Shown here: in pieces, positions 22,489 to 33,300 of the stretch | Layout of the letters: each line of letters starts with the position of its first letter | Position numbering within the stretch: position 1 is the first letter of the stretch | Assembly (NCBI RefSeq): GCF_030272615.1 | Contig: NC_081407.1 | Location: 317,344,456-317,408,455, forward strand | Direction: 5' to 3' | Length of the DNA: 64,000 nt | Origin: Cryptomeria japonica | Taxonomy: Eukaryota; Streptophyta; Pinopsida; Cupressales; Cupressaceae | Made by a program: the position numbers and the translations under genes | Notes under the pieces: generated by a model | The model's input: only the letters and a program-made list of their open reading frames with translations | Databases searched by the model: none | Told to the model about the DNA's origin: nothing

Positions 22489-23065
22489 TGTTGGCCATTT
22501 GGTGGAATTGATTATGTGTTGCATTGATTTTTTGTCCTTGATGTCAACACTATTTGTTTGGATGCTTTATCGGCACCCTTCTGGTCCTGGTAGGATGAGT
22601 GGTTTCTGGTTAACTTGGATCTGACATGATCCAACAGGCTCTGGTATAATTTGGTGATGGAATTGGCTTGTTCATGATACTTATATTTGGTTAGTTGGTT
22701 TTTGTCTTGTGATTGGATACTATCCTTCTTGCTTAAAGATTGGTTTCTAGTTCCAATGAGGGTTTCACCGGCAGAGCTTTTTATGGAGATCTTTGATGAA
22801 TTGCATAAGTGGTGTTGGTGCAACTTCTGATGGAGTTTCAAGATGATGTTTTTGATCATGTTCGAGACTTGGAGTTTGGAGATCATTGATGAAATGTGTG
22901 GACCTATACTTGGTCTCGGTTGATCTAGGTTATGGACCGCCTTTAATATAACATGTGGATAGGACCTATTGATTTATTTACGAGATATATTATGTGTTGA
23001 TATTACTTGTTTGGTCTAAGGCCGACATGGTTTGTAATTATCTAATCCATTTATTATCTGGTGGC
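22489..23065 (+). repeat. Copia-1 3' LTR, 3'-truncated
   Basis: Starts TGTTGGCC right after the polypurine tract. It matches the 5' LTR only over its last 105 bp, since the two copies are truncated at opposite ends. The homology stops abruptly at about 23065 inside the word ctggtggc. Confidence 0.75.
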
Positions 23066-23689
23066 ATCCCCCAAACCCCTATTATGGGCTCTACCCTTGG
23101 GTCCTCACTAGGGAATAGTCCATTTTCCCCTGTACTCCCTTGCAATTGATCTGGGGGAAAATGTGGCTGACAAATTCAACAAAATTTAAGCCCAACAATA
23201 GGATTAATTGCCACATACCAACACTATGTAGTGATACTTGATATTTTCTTCTAATAAATTAATTACTTCAAAACTTCTAGGAAAATATAGGCCACTAAGT
23301 CTCCTTAATTGAATTTGTGCATTACAAGTAGGGTACAAACAAGAAAGTAAATTGATATCATATTCTATTACCCATCTCCCTTTTCTCAAATTCCTTATGC
23401 ACTCCTAGATTTTGATGTGTAGATGGTTTTTATTTCTAACCTATAGCAATTAATCTAAGATTAAATATTACTAATAAGTTATCCATCATTTCCACATTTG
23501 TGTATATTATATAAAACTACCAAGAAACAATTAGCCAATTTGAGACACCCATCTCATAGTCTCCTACTATTGTGCCTTAAGGATCTTATTCATCATTTAA
23601 TTATGGGAAGATTAATTTTCTTTCAAAATTAATGCCTCCTCCATGGAAAATCCTAAATATCCATTTTTTTCTTTGATTATTCCGCCTAA
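23066..23689. other. Unassigned AT-rich stretch between Copia-1 and Gypsy-B
   Basis: No convincing coding frame, LTR boundary or tandem repeat was found. A gggggaaaatgtggctgac word near 23150 resembles the Copia-1 LTR only over a few bases. Confidence 0.5.
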
Positions 23690-24227
23690 GAGAAACATGC
23701 AATTTACCAAATTTTATGTTTCTCTGTTCTATCCCGAGTCTATCATTTTAGATAATAATCTTGATTTTGTTGGAACTATAATAATTGATTGGGCTATTAG
23801 AAATGGTGTTTATTTGAATACTTCTAATTATGATCCCCAAGGTAATGGACAAGTAGAGTCCACTAACAAGAATCTTTTCAACATTATTAAAAGAACTATT
23901 GAGGGCAACTAAAGAGCCTTGCATATTAAGCTGAAATCAGCCTTGTGGGTTGATAGAATTACCCCCAAAAGAGCTACAAGAACACCATTTATGCTGGTTG
24001 ATGGGAAAGAGGTAAGGCTACCTATCTCACTTGAACTTATATCACTTGATTTGGCTAATCAACTTGACATGACTGAAGAAGAAATAATGTTTGCAAGGTT
24101 GGCTCAGCTGGTTGAGCTAGAAAAAACAAGAAAAGAAGTCATGAGGAAGTTGGACATACATCAAGCTCAAATGAATAGGTCATTTAACAAGAGAGAAGCC
24201 CCTATAACTTTCAAAAAAGGAGGCATT
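23690..24227 (+). pseudogene. Gypsy-B integrase core (5'-truncated)
   Basis: Starts abruptly within the core near FYVSLFYPE; the second catalytic Asp lies in ILDNNLDFVG (near 23745) and the Glu is kept in PQGNGQVESTNKN (near 23840). One TAA at 23910 breaks the frame; a helical region and a charged segment follow to the Copia-3 junction. The HHCC module and first catalytic Asp are missing. Confidence 0.82.
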
Positions 24228-24366
24228 TGTTGGTATTATGATGCATTTTGTATGACTGGTGAAATGGTTGTCATTATCGACAACATCAACTTCTAAGTCT
24301 CTACAGTCCATCGGTAAAGGAGTAAAGAGTAACCGGTGAAGAACAACAGTCCTTATTCCTAGCGGC

Positions 24367-24518
24367 AGTGAGTAGATCGGTATATAAGGGTTAACCATCT
24401 AAGTAGTGAGTAGATCGGTATATAAGGGTTAACCAGGTAAGCAGTGAGTAGACTGGTATATAGGGGTTAATTGGCTAGGTAGTGAGTAGACCGATATATA
24501 GGAGGTAACTAGTTAGGC
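24367..24518 (+). repeat. Four-unit 38-bp tandem repeat in the Copia-3 5' LTR
   Basis: Units start at 24367, 24405, 24443 and 24481, each opening agtgagtaga and containing a TATATA word followed by GGTTAA or GGTAA. The 3' LTR keeps the same four units at 50014-50165, so the array predates insertion. Confidence 0.92.
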
Positions 24519-24951
24519 CGAATTGGACCGGTACATAGGCGACAGCCAACAATATAGGAGTCACAACCGATAGACTTAGAAACATCTAGATAACATCCAC
24601 TTGAACCGACAGTCTTCTCTTTTCAACCGGTGAGCTTTTCGGCATGAACTGTTGTCTTGATCGATATTCCCAGAATGATTTTTGGAGAGAAATTTGAGGT
24701 GCGATAATAGATTTTTGAATTATATTTTTGGAGGGAAAGTTGGTGCCAAAACTAAAGGCTAATATATTCACATCATTCATTCTGATTGTGTTGTTGTCAA
24801 TGAGAAAAATATCTGTGTGAATTTTAACAGGGTGAGAAAAATAGAGTGTAATAGATAGAGGTATGAATTGGTGAAGCCGACACCGATCTGAAGAATAGAG
24901 CATGCAAAGTGGATCTATGAGATAGAGGTAGTGTCATCAAATAGATGAATT

Positions 24952-25753
24952 TGTTGGCATATGGACACTCCAATGAGACATTGTATGTGATTGAAGGTTT
25001 TTTCATTGATGGCAACCTTGCAATCCTATGGCACCGGAAAGACATCATACCGGTAAAGCATTACATAGGCAAGACAGTGCACCAGCATCAAAAGATCACT
25101 CAGGACACCGGCACCAGCACAGAAGAAAACATGTATACCGGCATAGACGCCGACAGGATTTTTGTTATGTAATATTTTGTTTATTATTATAAGCCAACTT
25201 GGCAAATTGTAAAATGATTCTTATATATAAAAGAGATCATTATAGACATTTGTAGGAGTATTGTAGATGCATAGAGAAAATTATTAGGCAGACCTAATGT
25301 GTGAATTATAGGTCAAGGGTATATGTAAAAAACAGAGCAAGAACTGGCACTGAATCAGGCATTAAAGATGCTATTGTAAAGCAGTAAAGTCATTGGATTT
25401 GTATAATCCTTATTGTAAGTCAGTGAGACTTCCCATTGAGTAGTGAGCTCTAGGTAGTTGGCCTTCCTGCATGTGTAGGCCCTTATTGTAAGTAATATTC
25501 TCTTATTGGCCAGTGAGTGAATATTGTGGGTCACAAATCCCACCGAGGTTTTTCCCACACCGGTTTTCCTCGTTAAACATCTTGTGTTATGGTCTGCTTT
25601 TCATATGGATATTTCTGATTCTGTTTATTGCATTAATTCTTGCATACCAGTACACTGTTATTTTATGTTTTGCATGTTTTAACTTGAGAAATTCTTACTA
25701 CCGGTTAGATACTGATTCACCCCCCCCTCTCAGTATCTGTCGGAATCCTAACA
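24952..25753 (+). repeat. Copia-4 5' LTR
   Basis: 802 bp with a strong TATA box (TATATATAAAAG, 25222-25233), repeated ACCGGC/ACCGGT words between 25030 and 25150, and the C-run signature near 25720. Confidence 0.92.
25222..25233 (+). promoter_or_regulatory. TATA box of the Copia-4 5' LTR
   Basis: TATATATAAAAG; the same box is kept in the 3' LTR near 37067-37078. Confidence 0.6.
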
Positions 25754-25755
25754 AT

Positions 25756-25767
25756 TGGTATCAGAGC
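25756..25767 (+). promoter_or_regulatory. Copia-4 primer binding site
   Basis: TGGTATCAGAGC, exact match to the usual initiator Met tRNA site, two bases after the LTR. Confidence 0.9.
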
Positions 25768-25831
25768 TTGGTCCTCTATTTTCAGAAGCCTAACAGCTTG
25801 AGGAAGATCTTGACACCAGTAAAGATGGAAA

Positions 25832-26725
25832 TGTAAGGAAGTAAAGTAGCGAAAACAACTTCCTACACTAACCTTGAGAGGAGGGTAATGCAAAACTTTT
25901 TTAGATCATTACAACAGTTACAGAAAATAGAAATAGATATAATAGCATTCATACCACAACACAGTGATTTACGTGGGGAAAACCCTTTCGGGAGAAAAAC
26001 CCCACCCTCCAAAAGGAGCTCAATATTTTATTCAGCAATCAAAACAGATTACAATATACTTGCAGAGCAAGCTCTTCGCAGGAGTACCACTAATCAGAGA
26101 TTCAGAGGCAACTCAATAGCCATAAGACTCTTACACACAACCTCTATCTCACACACCTCATAAATAGGAGATACAATACAAGAAACCGTCAAACGGTATT
26201 ACAAAACCATGGGCTAAAACCACCCAATAAGGTGTAGCCGACCTTATCTCCCTTCTAGATGCCCTATGACATATTAAAGCACACATCAACATGTGTCGCT
26301 CCCTTTTTACAGCTCATTTATGTATTTGATACAAATTATTTTTCCTATTTCAGGAGTACAAACTTCCGGAGGCCATAACTTGAGAACCGGGTGTCCGATT
26401 GACGAACCGTTTGAAGCGCCGGAAAGCTCGCGAAGTGCTCTATCACCTCGTAACCGGCTTTGCCGGTTACGGCAACTTTTCAGGGCGTTTCGGAGCCTCT
26501 AAAGTCCCCAAAATTAAGTTTAAACATTTTATTGCACCCCTCCAAGACGAAAACTTTAATATCTTCAAAACTAGCTGTGACCTTGCGACGCAACTTTACC
26601 GGAATGCTTATCTAGCCAACCAGAAGCTTCAGGGAGAGTTTCGCACCATTTTGTGCTCAAATAAAAACTTACTATAAATAGTAACCTCACATAAATGCAA
26701 GGTTGAGACACCATTTTTCCCAACA
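25832..26725 (-). repeat. Copia-5 3' LTR
   Basis: 894 bp, same length as the 5' LTR. Visible differences include T/C in the hairpin loop (26461 region) and G/A near 26640. The hairpin lies at 26449-26471. Confidence 0.95.
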
Positions 26726-26745
26726 AATCTCCCACTTGTCGAACA
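26726..26745 (-). promoter_or_regulatory. Copia-5 polypurine tract
   Basis: Minus-strand AAGTGGGAGATT directly upstream of the 3' LTR start; it primes plus-strand DNA synthesis. Confidence 0.75.
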
Positions 26746-26781
26746 CCTTGCATGAGCGGAAGGGAATGTCAACACAATGAA

Positions 26782-29700
26782 TCAATTGCTAGGGGCCATA
26801 AGGCCCATAGACTCTGAACACCATCTGAACTTCTCTGTGCTCACAGCCTTAGTTAAAGCATCTGCAACATTCATCAAAGTGTCCACCTTAACCAGCTTCA
26901 CCCTACCATCTTCGACCATATCTCTAACAAAATGATACTGAACATCAATATGTTTGGTCCGGGCATGAAATGTCGGGTTCTTAGCTAGGCTAATTGCACT
27001 CTGACTGTCACAGTAAACTGTCACTGTACCTTGTTTTATTCCAATATCCGAACACAATCTCTTAAGCCAAATGGCCTCTTTACAAGCATGAGTAGCTGCC
27101 ATATACTCTGCTTCAGTAGTGGATAAAGCAACCACAGCCTGTCGCTTACTCATCCAACTAATTGCACCACCAAACAAAGTAAACACATAAGCACTGGTGG
27201 ATCTTCTGCTATCAATATCACCTGCCCAATCTGAATCCACATAACCATGGATATCAAGGGAAGTCATGTCTCCAACTGAATTACCATGATAACACAAAGA
27301 ATACTCTGAAGTACCCTTCAAATATCTGAAGACTCTTTTGACTGCATCCCAATGAACTCTACCAGGATTAGACATATATCTAGAAAGTACTCCCACTGCT
27401 TGGGCAATGTCTGGTCTAGTACAGACCATAGCATACATCAAGCTTCCAACCGCACTTTGGTAAGGCACTCTGCTCATGTCTTCCATCTCCAATGGGGATG
27501 TAGGACAATCTGAAATAGATAGTTTCATTCCAACTGTAAAAGGAACACTCAATGGTCTACAATTCTGCATGTTGAACCTCTGTAACACTAAATTCACATA
27601 CTTACTCTGGCCTAGCCATAGCTTTCTGTTCATCCTATCTCTTCTAATTTCCATCCCAAGAATGTGCTTTGCTGCACCAAGATCTTTCATTTCAAATTTA
27701 GCAGCGAGCTGAGACTTCAATTCTGAAATCATACCTTTCCCTTTACCAATGAATAACATATCATCAACATACAATGCAATGAATAAGAAATGATCACCAT
27801 AAGATTTATAATAAACACAGTGATCTGATTTAGAACGTTCAAATCCCAAACTCAACACATATGTATCAAATTTCTGGTACCACATCCTAGGACTTTGTTT
27901 GAGGCCATACAAAGATTTCTTCAATTTACAAACCAAATTTCTTTTGCCTTTCACCACATAGTGCTCTGGCTGTGTCATATAAATATCTTCCTCCAAATCA
28001 CCATGAAGGAAAGCAGTTTTCACATCCATTTGCTCAACCTCTAAATCATAAGCAGTAGCAATAGAAAGCAAAAATCTAATGGACGTCATTTTTGCAACAG
28101 GAGAAAATATCTCACCGTAATCAACACCCTCAACCTGAGAGTAGCCTTTTGCAACCAACCTTGCTTTATACTTCTCAATGCTTCCATCTGAACCAATCTT
28201 TTTCTTGAACACCCATTTACAACCAACAGGTTTTCGTCCTTCAAGCAATGGTACAAGATCCCATGTATCATTCTTTTTCAAAGCTGCCATTTCTTCCTCC
28301 ATAGCAATCTTCCAGGATTCTGCATCATTCATACCTAATGCCTCTTCTACAGATTTTGGTTCATCCACACTAGTATTCAGAGCAAAAATACATCTCCAAT
28401 CATCAGGTGAATACCTTTCAGGTGGTTGTCTATGTCTTGTAGACCTTCGAACAAGCTGAGTTGGAGGTTCTTCCTCCTCTTCTGAAGATTCAGAGCTAGA
28501 CGAGCTCTCCTCAAATTCTTGCCTATCTAGGGGTCTCGATTCAACTCTTTCAGGTGTAGAAGGAAGTTGAATCACATCTTCTTTTTTAGTCTGTTCTGGC
28601 TGCAATGTAACAGAAGGAGACTTAATTTCTCTAAAAATAACACTTCTACTATGAATTACCTTTTGTGCAACAGGGTCCCAAAGCTTGTATCCTTTCACAC
28701 CATAACTATACCCGATGAAGATACATTTCACAGCCTTGTTCTCCAACTTTGTTCGCTTCTCCTTTGGCACATGTGCATATGCCTCGCAACCAAAAACTCT
28801 AAGATGTCTCAATGAAGGCTTGTGACCTGACCATGCTTCCATAGGTGTTTTATCAACAAGAGCTGATGTAGGAGACCTGTTAATCAGGTAGCAAGCAGTG
28901 GCAACAGCTTCAGCCCAAAACTTTTGTTCGAGACCAGCACCACTCAACATACTCCTAGCCTTCTCCATCAGTGTCCTGTTCATTCTTTCTGCAACTCCAT
29001 TCTGCTGTGGAGAATACGGAGTTGTCTTCTGCCTGTTAATTCCACAGTCTTTACAGAATCTATCAAAATCATTAGAGCAAAACTCACCGCCATTATCAGT
29101 TCTCAAACATTTTATTTTCTTTCCAGTCTGCAACTCAACCATTGCTTTAAATTCTTTAAAATGACTAAAAACTTCAGATTTACTCTTTAGAAAATATACC
29201 CATGTCCTTCTACTAAAATCATCAATAAATGAAACATAATATGTGGATTTTCCAATCGAAGAGACATCTACTGGACCAAACACATCAGAATGGATAAGGT
29301 CCAAAACACCACAAGTTTTATGAGAACTCGAATAAAATTGAACGCGGTTTTGTTTTCCATAAATGCAATGCTCACAGAAATCAAAGTCAAGATTACAATC
29401 ATTCAAACCTTCAACAAGATTTTTATTTTTCAAGGTCCTTAGACCCTTTTCTCCAATGTGGCCAAGTCTCTGGTGCCATAACATAGTCTTCTCTGCAGGT
29501 AACTTTGCTTCAGATGAAAGTGCACCCTTAGGTACCCAAAAACCATTTCCATCTGCTGAAGGTGAAACCTTCAAATCTTCCAGTGAGGTATCCACAGATT
29601 TACTTTTTACAGAAGTGCTATTACACTCAACAGTGTATGCTTCAAGCTTATACAAAGTGCCAAACCTAACACCTCTAGCAACTACCATAGCACCCTTAAT

Positions 29701-30825
29701 CATCTTACATCCTGTTTCAGAAAAGACTACCTGCACACCTGCATCTATTAGTTTGCTCACAGATAACAGGTTTCGTTTTAATCCAGGGATATGCAACACA
29801 CCATTAATCCTTTTTATTCTACCATCAGAAAACCTGATTCTAACTTTACCTCGACCAACAATGTCTAAATGTGAATCATCACCCAAGTACACCTTACCTC
29901 CATTAAATCCTTCATATTCAGAAAACCAATCTCTATTGGAAGTCATATGAAAAGATGCACCTGAGTCAATTAGCCAGGCATCATTACCTGCATGAGTCGC
30001 CAAAGCCGCAATAAATGCATCGCCATCTTCCTTGTCGGACTCAGAATCAGAATCGAACTTTTTCTTTTTCTTCTTCTTTTCTTCTTTGCAGTCCTTACGG
30101 ACATGACCCGATTTACCGCAATTCTAGCAAATGACTTTGGACTTTCCAGGAGATTTCGATCTCCCTTTGGATTTGGACTTGCCACGCTTCTCATTCTTCT
30201 TGCCTTTCTCCTTAGGTCTTCCACGAATGGTTAGGGCTTCCTTTGAACCGATGGATACCTTCCTTCGCATCTCTTCACCAAGTAGGGCACCCACCACGTC
30301 TTCAGATTTCAAAACAACAGAAGTACTACCGATAGCCATAACAAGAGAATCCCACGAATCAGGCAAAGAACAAAGCAAGATCTGACATTTCTCCTCCTCG
30401 TCCATCTTAACACCGACGAATACTAATTGAGCCACAATCATATTGAATGCTTCTAGGTGGTCTGCAATTCGTCCACCCTCTTCCATCTTCAAGGAATACA
30501 ATTTCTTTCTTAAGAAAATTTGATTTAATAAAGATTTCACTTGATACATCTCACCAAGCTTAGTCCATAGCTTCTTTGCAGAGTTCTCTTCATGGACATT
30601 GATTAGAACAGAGTCTGCCAGGCACAGTCTGATTAGACCCTTGGCTTTTCGGTCCATAACATCATACTGAGCTACCGCAGTAGGATCTGAGGGCCTTTGG
30701 ACATTCGCATCAACAGCATCCCAAAGATCTCGATCTATTAGCAGATCTTCCATCTTCAGCTTCCACATCTCAAAATTACTTCCATTAAATTTCTCCACCT
30801 CTATTCTCCCTGACGAACTCGCCAT
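26782..30825 (-). CDS. Copia-5 Gag-Pol polyprotein with one in-frame TAG
   Basis: A frame of 1,348 codons including the stop, beginning MASSSGRIEVEKFNG and broken only by TAG at codon 234 (30126-30124). Gag capsid (residues 1-200) is followed by a basic Lys/Ser/Arg stretch and the nucleocapsid knuckle; the TAG falls inside this knuckle, between its first Cys and NCGKSGHVRKDC. Then come protease (WLIDSGASFHM), HHCC module, integrase core (HSDVFGP, RTDNGGEF, NGVAERMNRT, all acids present), reverse transcriptase (MDVKTAFLHGD, YVDDMLFIG) and RNase H (DSDWAGD, TTEAEYMA, CDSQSAI). All catalytic residues I looked for are present. A CAG to TAG change is the simplest origin. Regulated stop readthrough is the less likely alternative. 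Confidence 0.93.
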
Positions 30826-30934
30826 CTGAATATTCCTGCAACAAGATCAAAAAGTGTCTTCTGCACAAGCTCCCACTCAAATCTAGATTAGTTCAAAAAA
30901 CCCAACTGCCCACAATTGAAACCAAAGGTGATCA

Positions 30935-30947
30935 GGCTCTGATACCA
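30935..30947 (-). promoter_or_regulatory. Copia-5 primer binding site
   Basis: Minus-strand TGGTATCAGAGCC, two bases inside the 5' LTR end; exact initiator Met type. Confidence 0.92.
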
Positions 30948-30949
30948 CT

Positions 30950-31843
30950 TGTAAGGAAGTAAAGTAGCGGAAACAACTTCCTACACTAACCTTGAGAGGA
31001 GGGTAATGCAAAACTTTTTCAGATCATTACAACAGTTACAGAAAATAGAAATAGATATAATAGCATTCATACCACAACACAGTGATTTACGTGGGGAAAA
31101 CCCTTTCGGGAGAAAAACCCCACCCTCCAAAAGGAGCTCAATATTTTATTCAGCAATCAAAACAGATTACAATATACTTGCAGAGCAAGCTCTTCGCAGG
31201 AGTACCACTAATCAGAGATTCAGAGGCAACTCAATAGCCATAAGACTCTTACACACAACCTCTATCTCACACACCTCATAAATAGGAGATACAATACAAG
31301 AAACCGTCAAACGGTATTACAAAACCATGGGCTAAAACCACCCAATAAGGTGTAGCCGACCTTATCTCCCTTCTAGATGCCCTATGACATATTAAAGCAC
31401 ACATCAACACGTGTCGCTCCCTTTTTACAGCTCATTTATGTATTTGATACAAATTATTTTTCCTATTTCAGGAGTACAAACTTCCGGAGGCCATAACTTG
31501 AGAACCGGGTGTCCGATTGACGAACCGTTTGAAGCGCCGGAAAGCTCGCGAAGTGCTCTATCACCTCGTAACCGGCTTCGCCGGTTACGGCAACTTTTCA
31601 GGGCGTTTCGGAGCCTCTAAAGTCCCCAAAATTAAGTTTAAACATTTTATTGCACCCCTCCAAGACGAAAACTTTAATATCTTCAAAACTAGTTGTGACC
31701 TTGCGACGCAACTTTACGGGAATGCTTATCTAGCCAACCAGAAGCTTCAGGGAGAGTTTCACACCATTTCGTGCTCAAATAAAAACTTACTATAAATAGT
31801 AACCTCACATAAATGCAAGGTTGAGACACCATTTTTCCCAACA
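30950..31843 (-). repeat. Copia-5 5' LTR
   Basis: On the minus strand begins TGTTGGGAAAAATGG and ends CTTCCTTACA. It contains a perfect 10-bp inverted repeat with a 3-base loop (31567-31589, arms CGTAACCGGC and GCCGGTTACG). Confidence 0.95.
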
Positions 31844-32999
31844 GGAAAATCTGATGAAGCAACTTGAAGGAGCTCTTACAGACTATGATGCAGAGAAGTT
31901 GAAAAATATCAAATTAGAAGATGATTTAAGAGCAGCTCAGGATATCATTTAGGCACTTCAAGAAAATTTTACTGTTGCAAGAAATAAGAGAAGATAACTT
32001 TGTGAAAAATTGCAAAATGAGAATGATGAAAAGGAATCACTTAATGATATGATAAGCAAGTTGAAACAAGAGAACATGACAACAAAAAATGAAATGCAGG
32101 ATATGACTATGAGATTTTAAAAAGAGATTAAGGATAGAAAGAAGAATGAAGAAGAATTGACCAGAAGACTAAGTGATGCAGCAAATGAAAATACAAGACT
32201 TAGCTATGAAAATGACATGTTGAAGACAGATCTAATGCATACTCAAAATGACTCAAATGAACTAATGAGACAAAAAGAAATCTTGGAAAGAGAACTGGAA
32301 ACTGCAAATCAACATAAAGAAAAATTCAAGAAAAGTTCAGAGGAACTTGGTACCTTATTGAAGAATCAAAAACCTAAAGGGGATACTTCTGGAATTGGCT
32401 TTGAAGTTGGTGAAGGCTCCGGTACTGCAAATACTCAGGATCACAGCAAACCGGTAAGACAACCTAATGCTTATAAATTCAATGGAAGATGCTTTAACTG
32501 TAATAAGTATGGTCATAGAGCAAATGAATGTAGATCTAGAAATTATTAGAATATCAACACACCCACCGGTCAATGTTCAAAATGCAACAAAGTTGGTCAC
32601 AACTCTGAAAACTGCAGAATGAATGTGAGATGTTATGTTTGTGGAAGATTTAGATATTTATCTAATCAATGCAGAACACAAACCGGCATAGGTTATGGGA
32701 AAGCTATTTAGAAAAATAATGTAACTTGTTATGCATGTAACAAGATTGGGCATATTGTTAAATTATGTAGAAGTAAAGGAACACTAGTAGACAACAAAAG
32801 TGCTAGCTTGAAAGGTAAGGAAAAAGTTGAAGAGGTTAAGCAGGAATTCTCAAAACAATGGATTAGGAAAGCTGATCTAAATATTGGGAATACTCCTCCA
32901 CTGGTAGAACCAATCACCACTCCACCGGCAGAACAGAGTATTACTTCATCGGAAGGACAGAGCAGTGCTCCACTGGCAAGAAGTTCTTCATCTAATTGA

Positions 33000-33300
33000 A
33001 GAAAATTTCCTTGAGGGTTTGGCAATCCATTGATACATGTGCTATTATTCCCTCGGTTAGAAATAAGAAGTTGAAAATTACTTATTATCGGCAGACAATG
33101 TTAAGTGAATACATAACCGGCATGCAATTAATATGGTAGATGGTGATTAGACATTATAAAAGTAAGGTTTTGGCTCCATTTCATTTCACCATGATTTCAA
33201 ATTTTCAAAGAGCGCGAAGATTCTGAGCTAAAGCATTTCAAGCAAGAAGCAAGCACACTCCAAGCAATCATCCATCCAAGGTAGAAAAAGGTATTTAATC
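33000..33300 (+). other. Copia-4 spacer between ORF1 and ORF2
   Basis: About 300 bp without a gene, ending in an A-rich leader directly before the MASTS start of ORF2. It parallels the spacers of Copia-2 and Copia-3. Confidence 0.5.

Larger units (their letters stand above)
7609..23065 (+). mobile_element. Copia-1: Sirevirus-like Ty1/copia element, gag-pol, interrupted by Copia-2
   Basis: Partial 5' LTR, primer site, gag, protease, integrase, reverse transcriptase, RNase H, polypurine tracts and partial 3' LTR appear in copia order. About 105 bp are shared by both LTR fragments (7619-7728 and 22955-23065, with the word ggtctaaggccgacatgg in both), which proves they are a pair. Removing Copia-2 plus one 5-bp duplication restores the reading frame exactly (9513 bp is divisible by 3). 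Both LTRs are truncated at their outer ends, so no target duplication of Copia-1 itself is visible. Multiple purine tracts before the 3' LTR and the LTR start TGTTGG fit the Sirevirus lineage. Confidence 0.85.
25832..31843 (-). mobile_element. Copia-5: near-intact Ty1/copia (Tork/Tnt1-like) element
   Basis: Perfect target duplication ggaaa (25827-25831, 31844-31848), two 894-bp LTRs, primer site, one gag-pol frame and purine tract on the minus strand, total 6,012 bp. The LTRs differ at about eight positions that I could see, mostly C/T or G/A transitions. It is among the youngest insertions here, being inside Copia-4, which is inside Copia-3. Confidence 0.95.
25825..32999 (+). pseudogene. Copia-4 ORF1: coiled-coil zinc-knuckle protein, split by Copia-5
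   Basis: ATG at 25825; Copia-5 interrupts codon 2 and the frame resumes at 31844 without a shift. A long coiled coil (31850-32370) is followed by CCHC knuckles: CFNCNKYGHRANEC, CSKCNKVGHNSENC, a third with Tyr in place of His (CYVCGRFRYLSNQC) and CYACNKIGHIVKLC (32490-32770). A Pro/Thr/Ser tail ends at TGA 32997. In-frame stops occur near 31950, 31996, 32118, 32549 and 32709. Same architecture as Copia-2 ORF1. Confidence 0.82.

Noticed and set aside
25888-26677. Frames of 69-92 codons repeated at 25.9-26.7 kb and 31.0-31.8 kb
   Set aside because: They lie inside the two LTRs of Copia-5 on the strand opposite to its transcription, and are duplicated only because the LTRs are.
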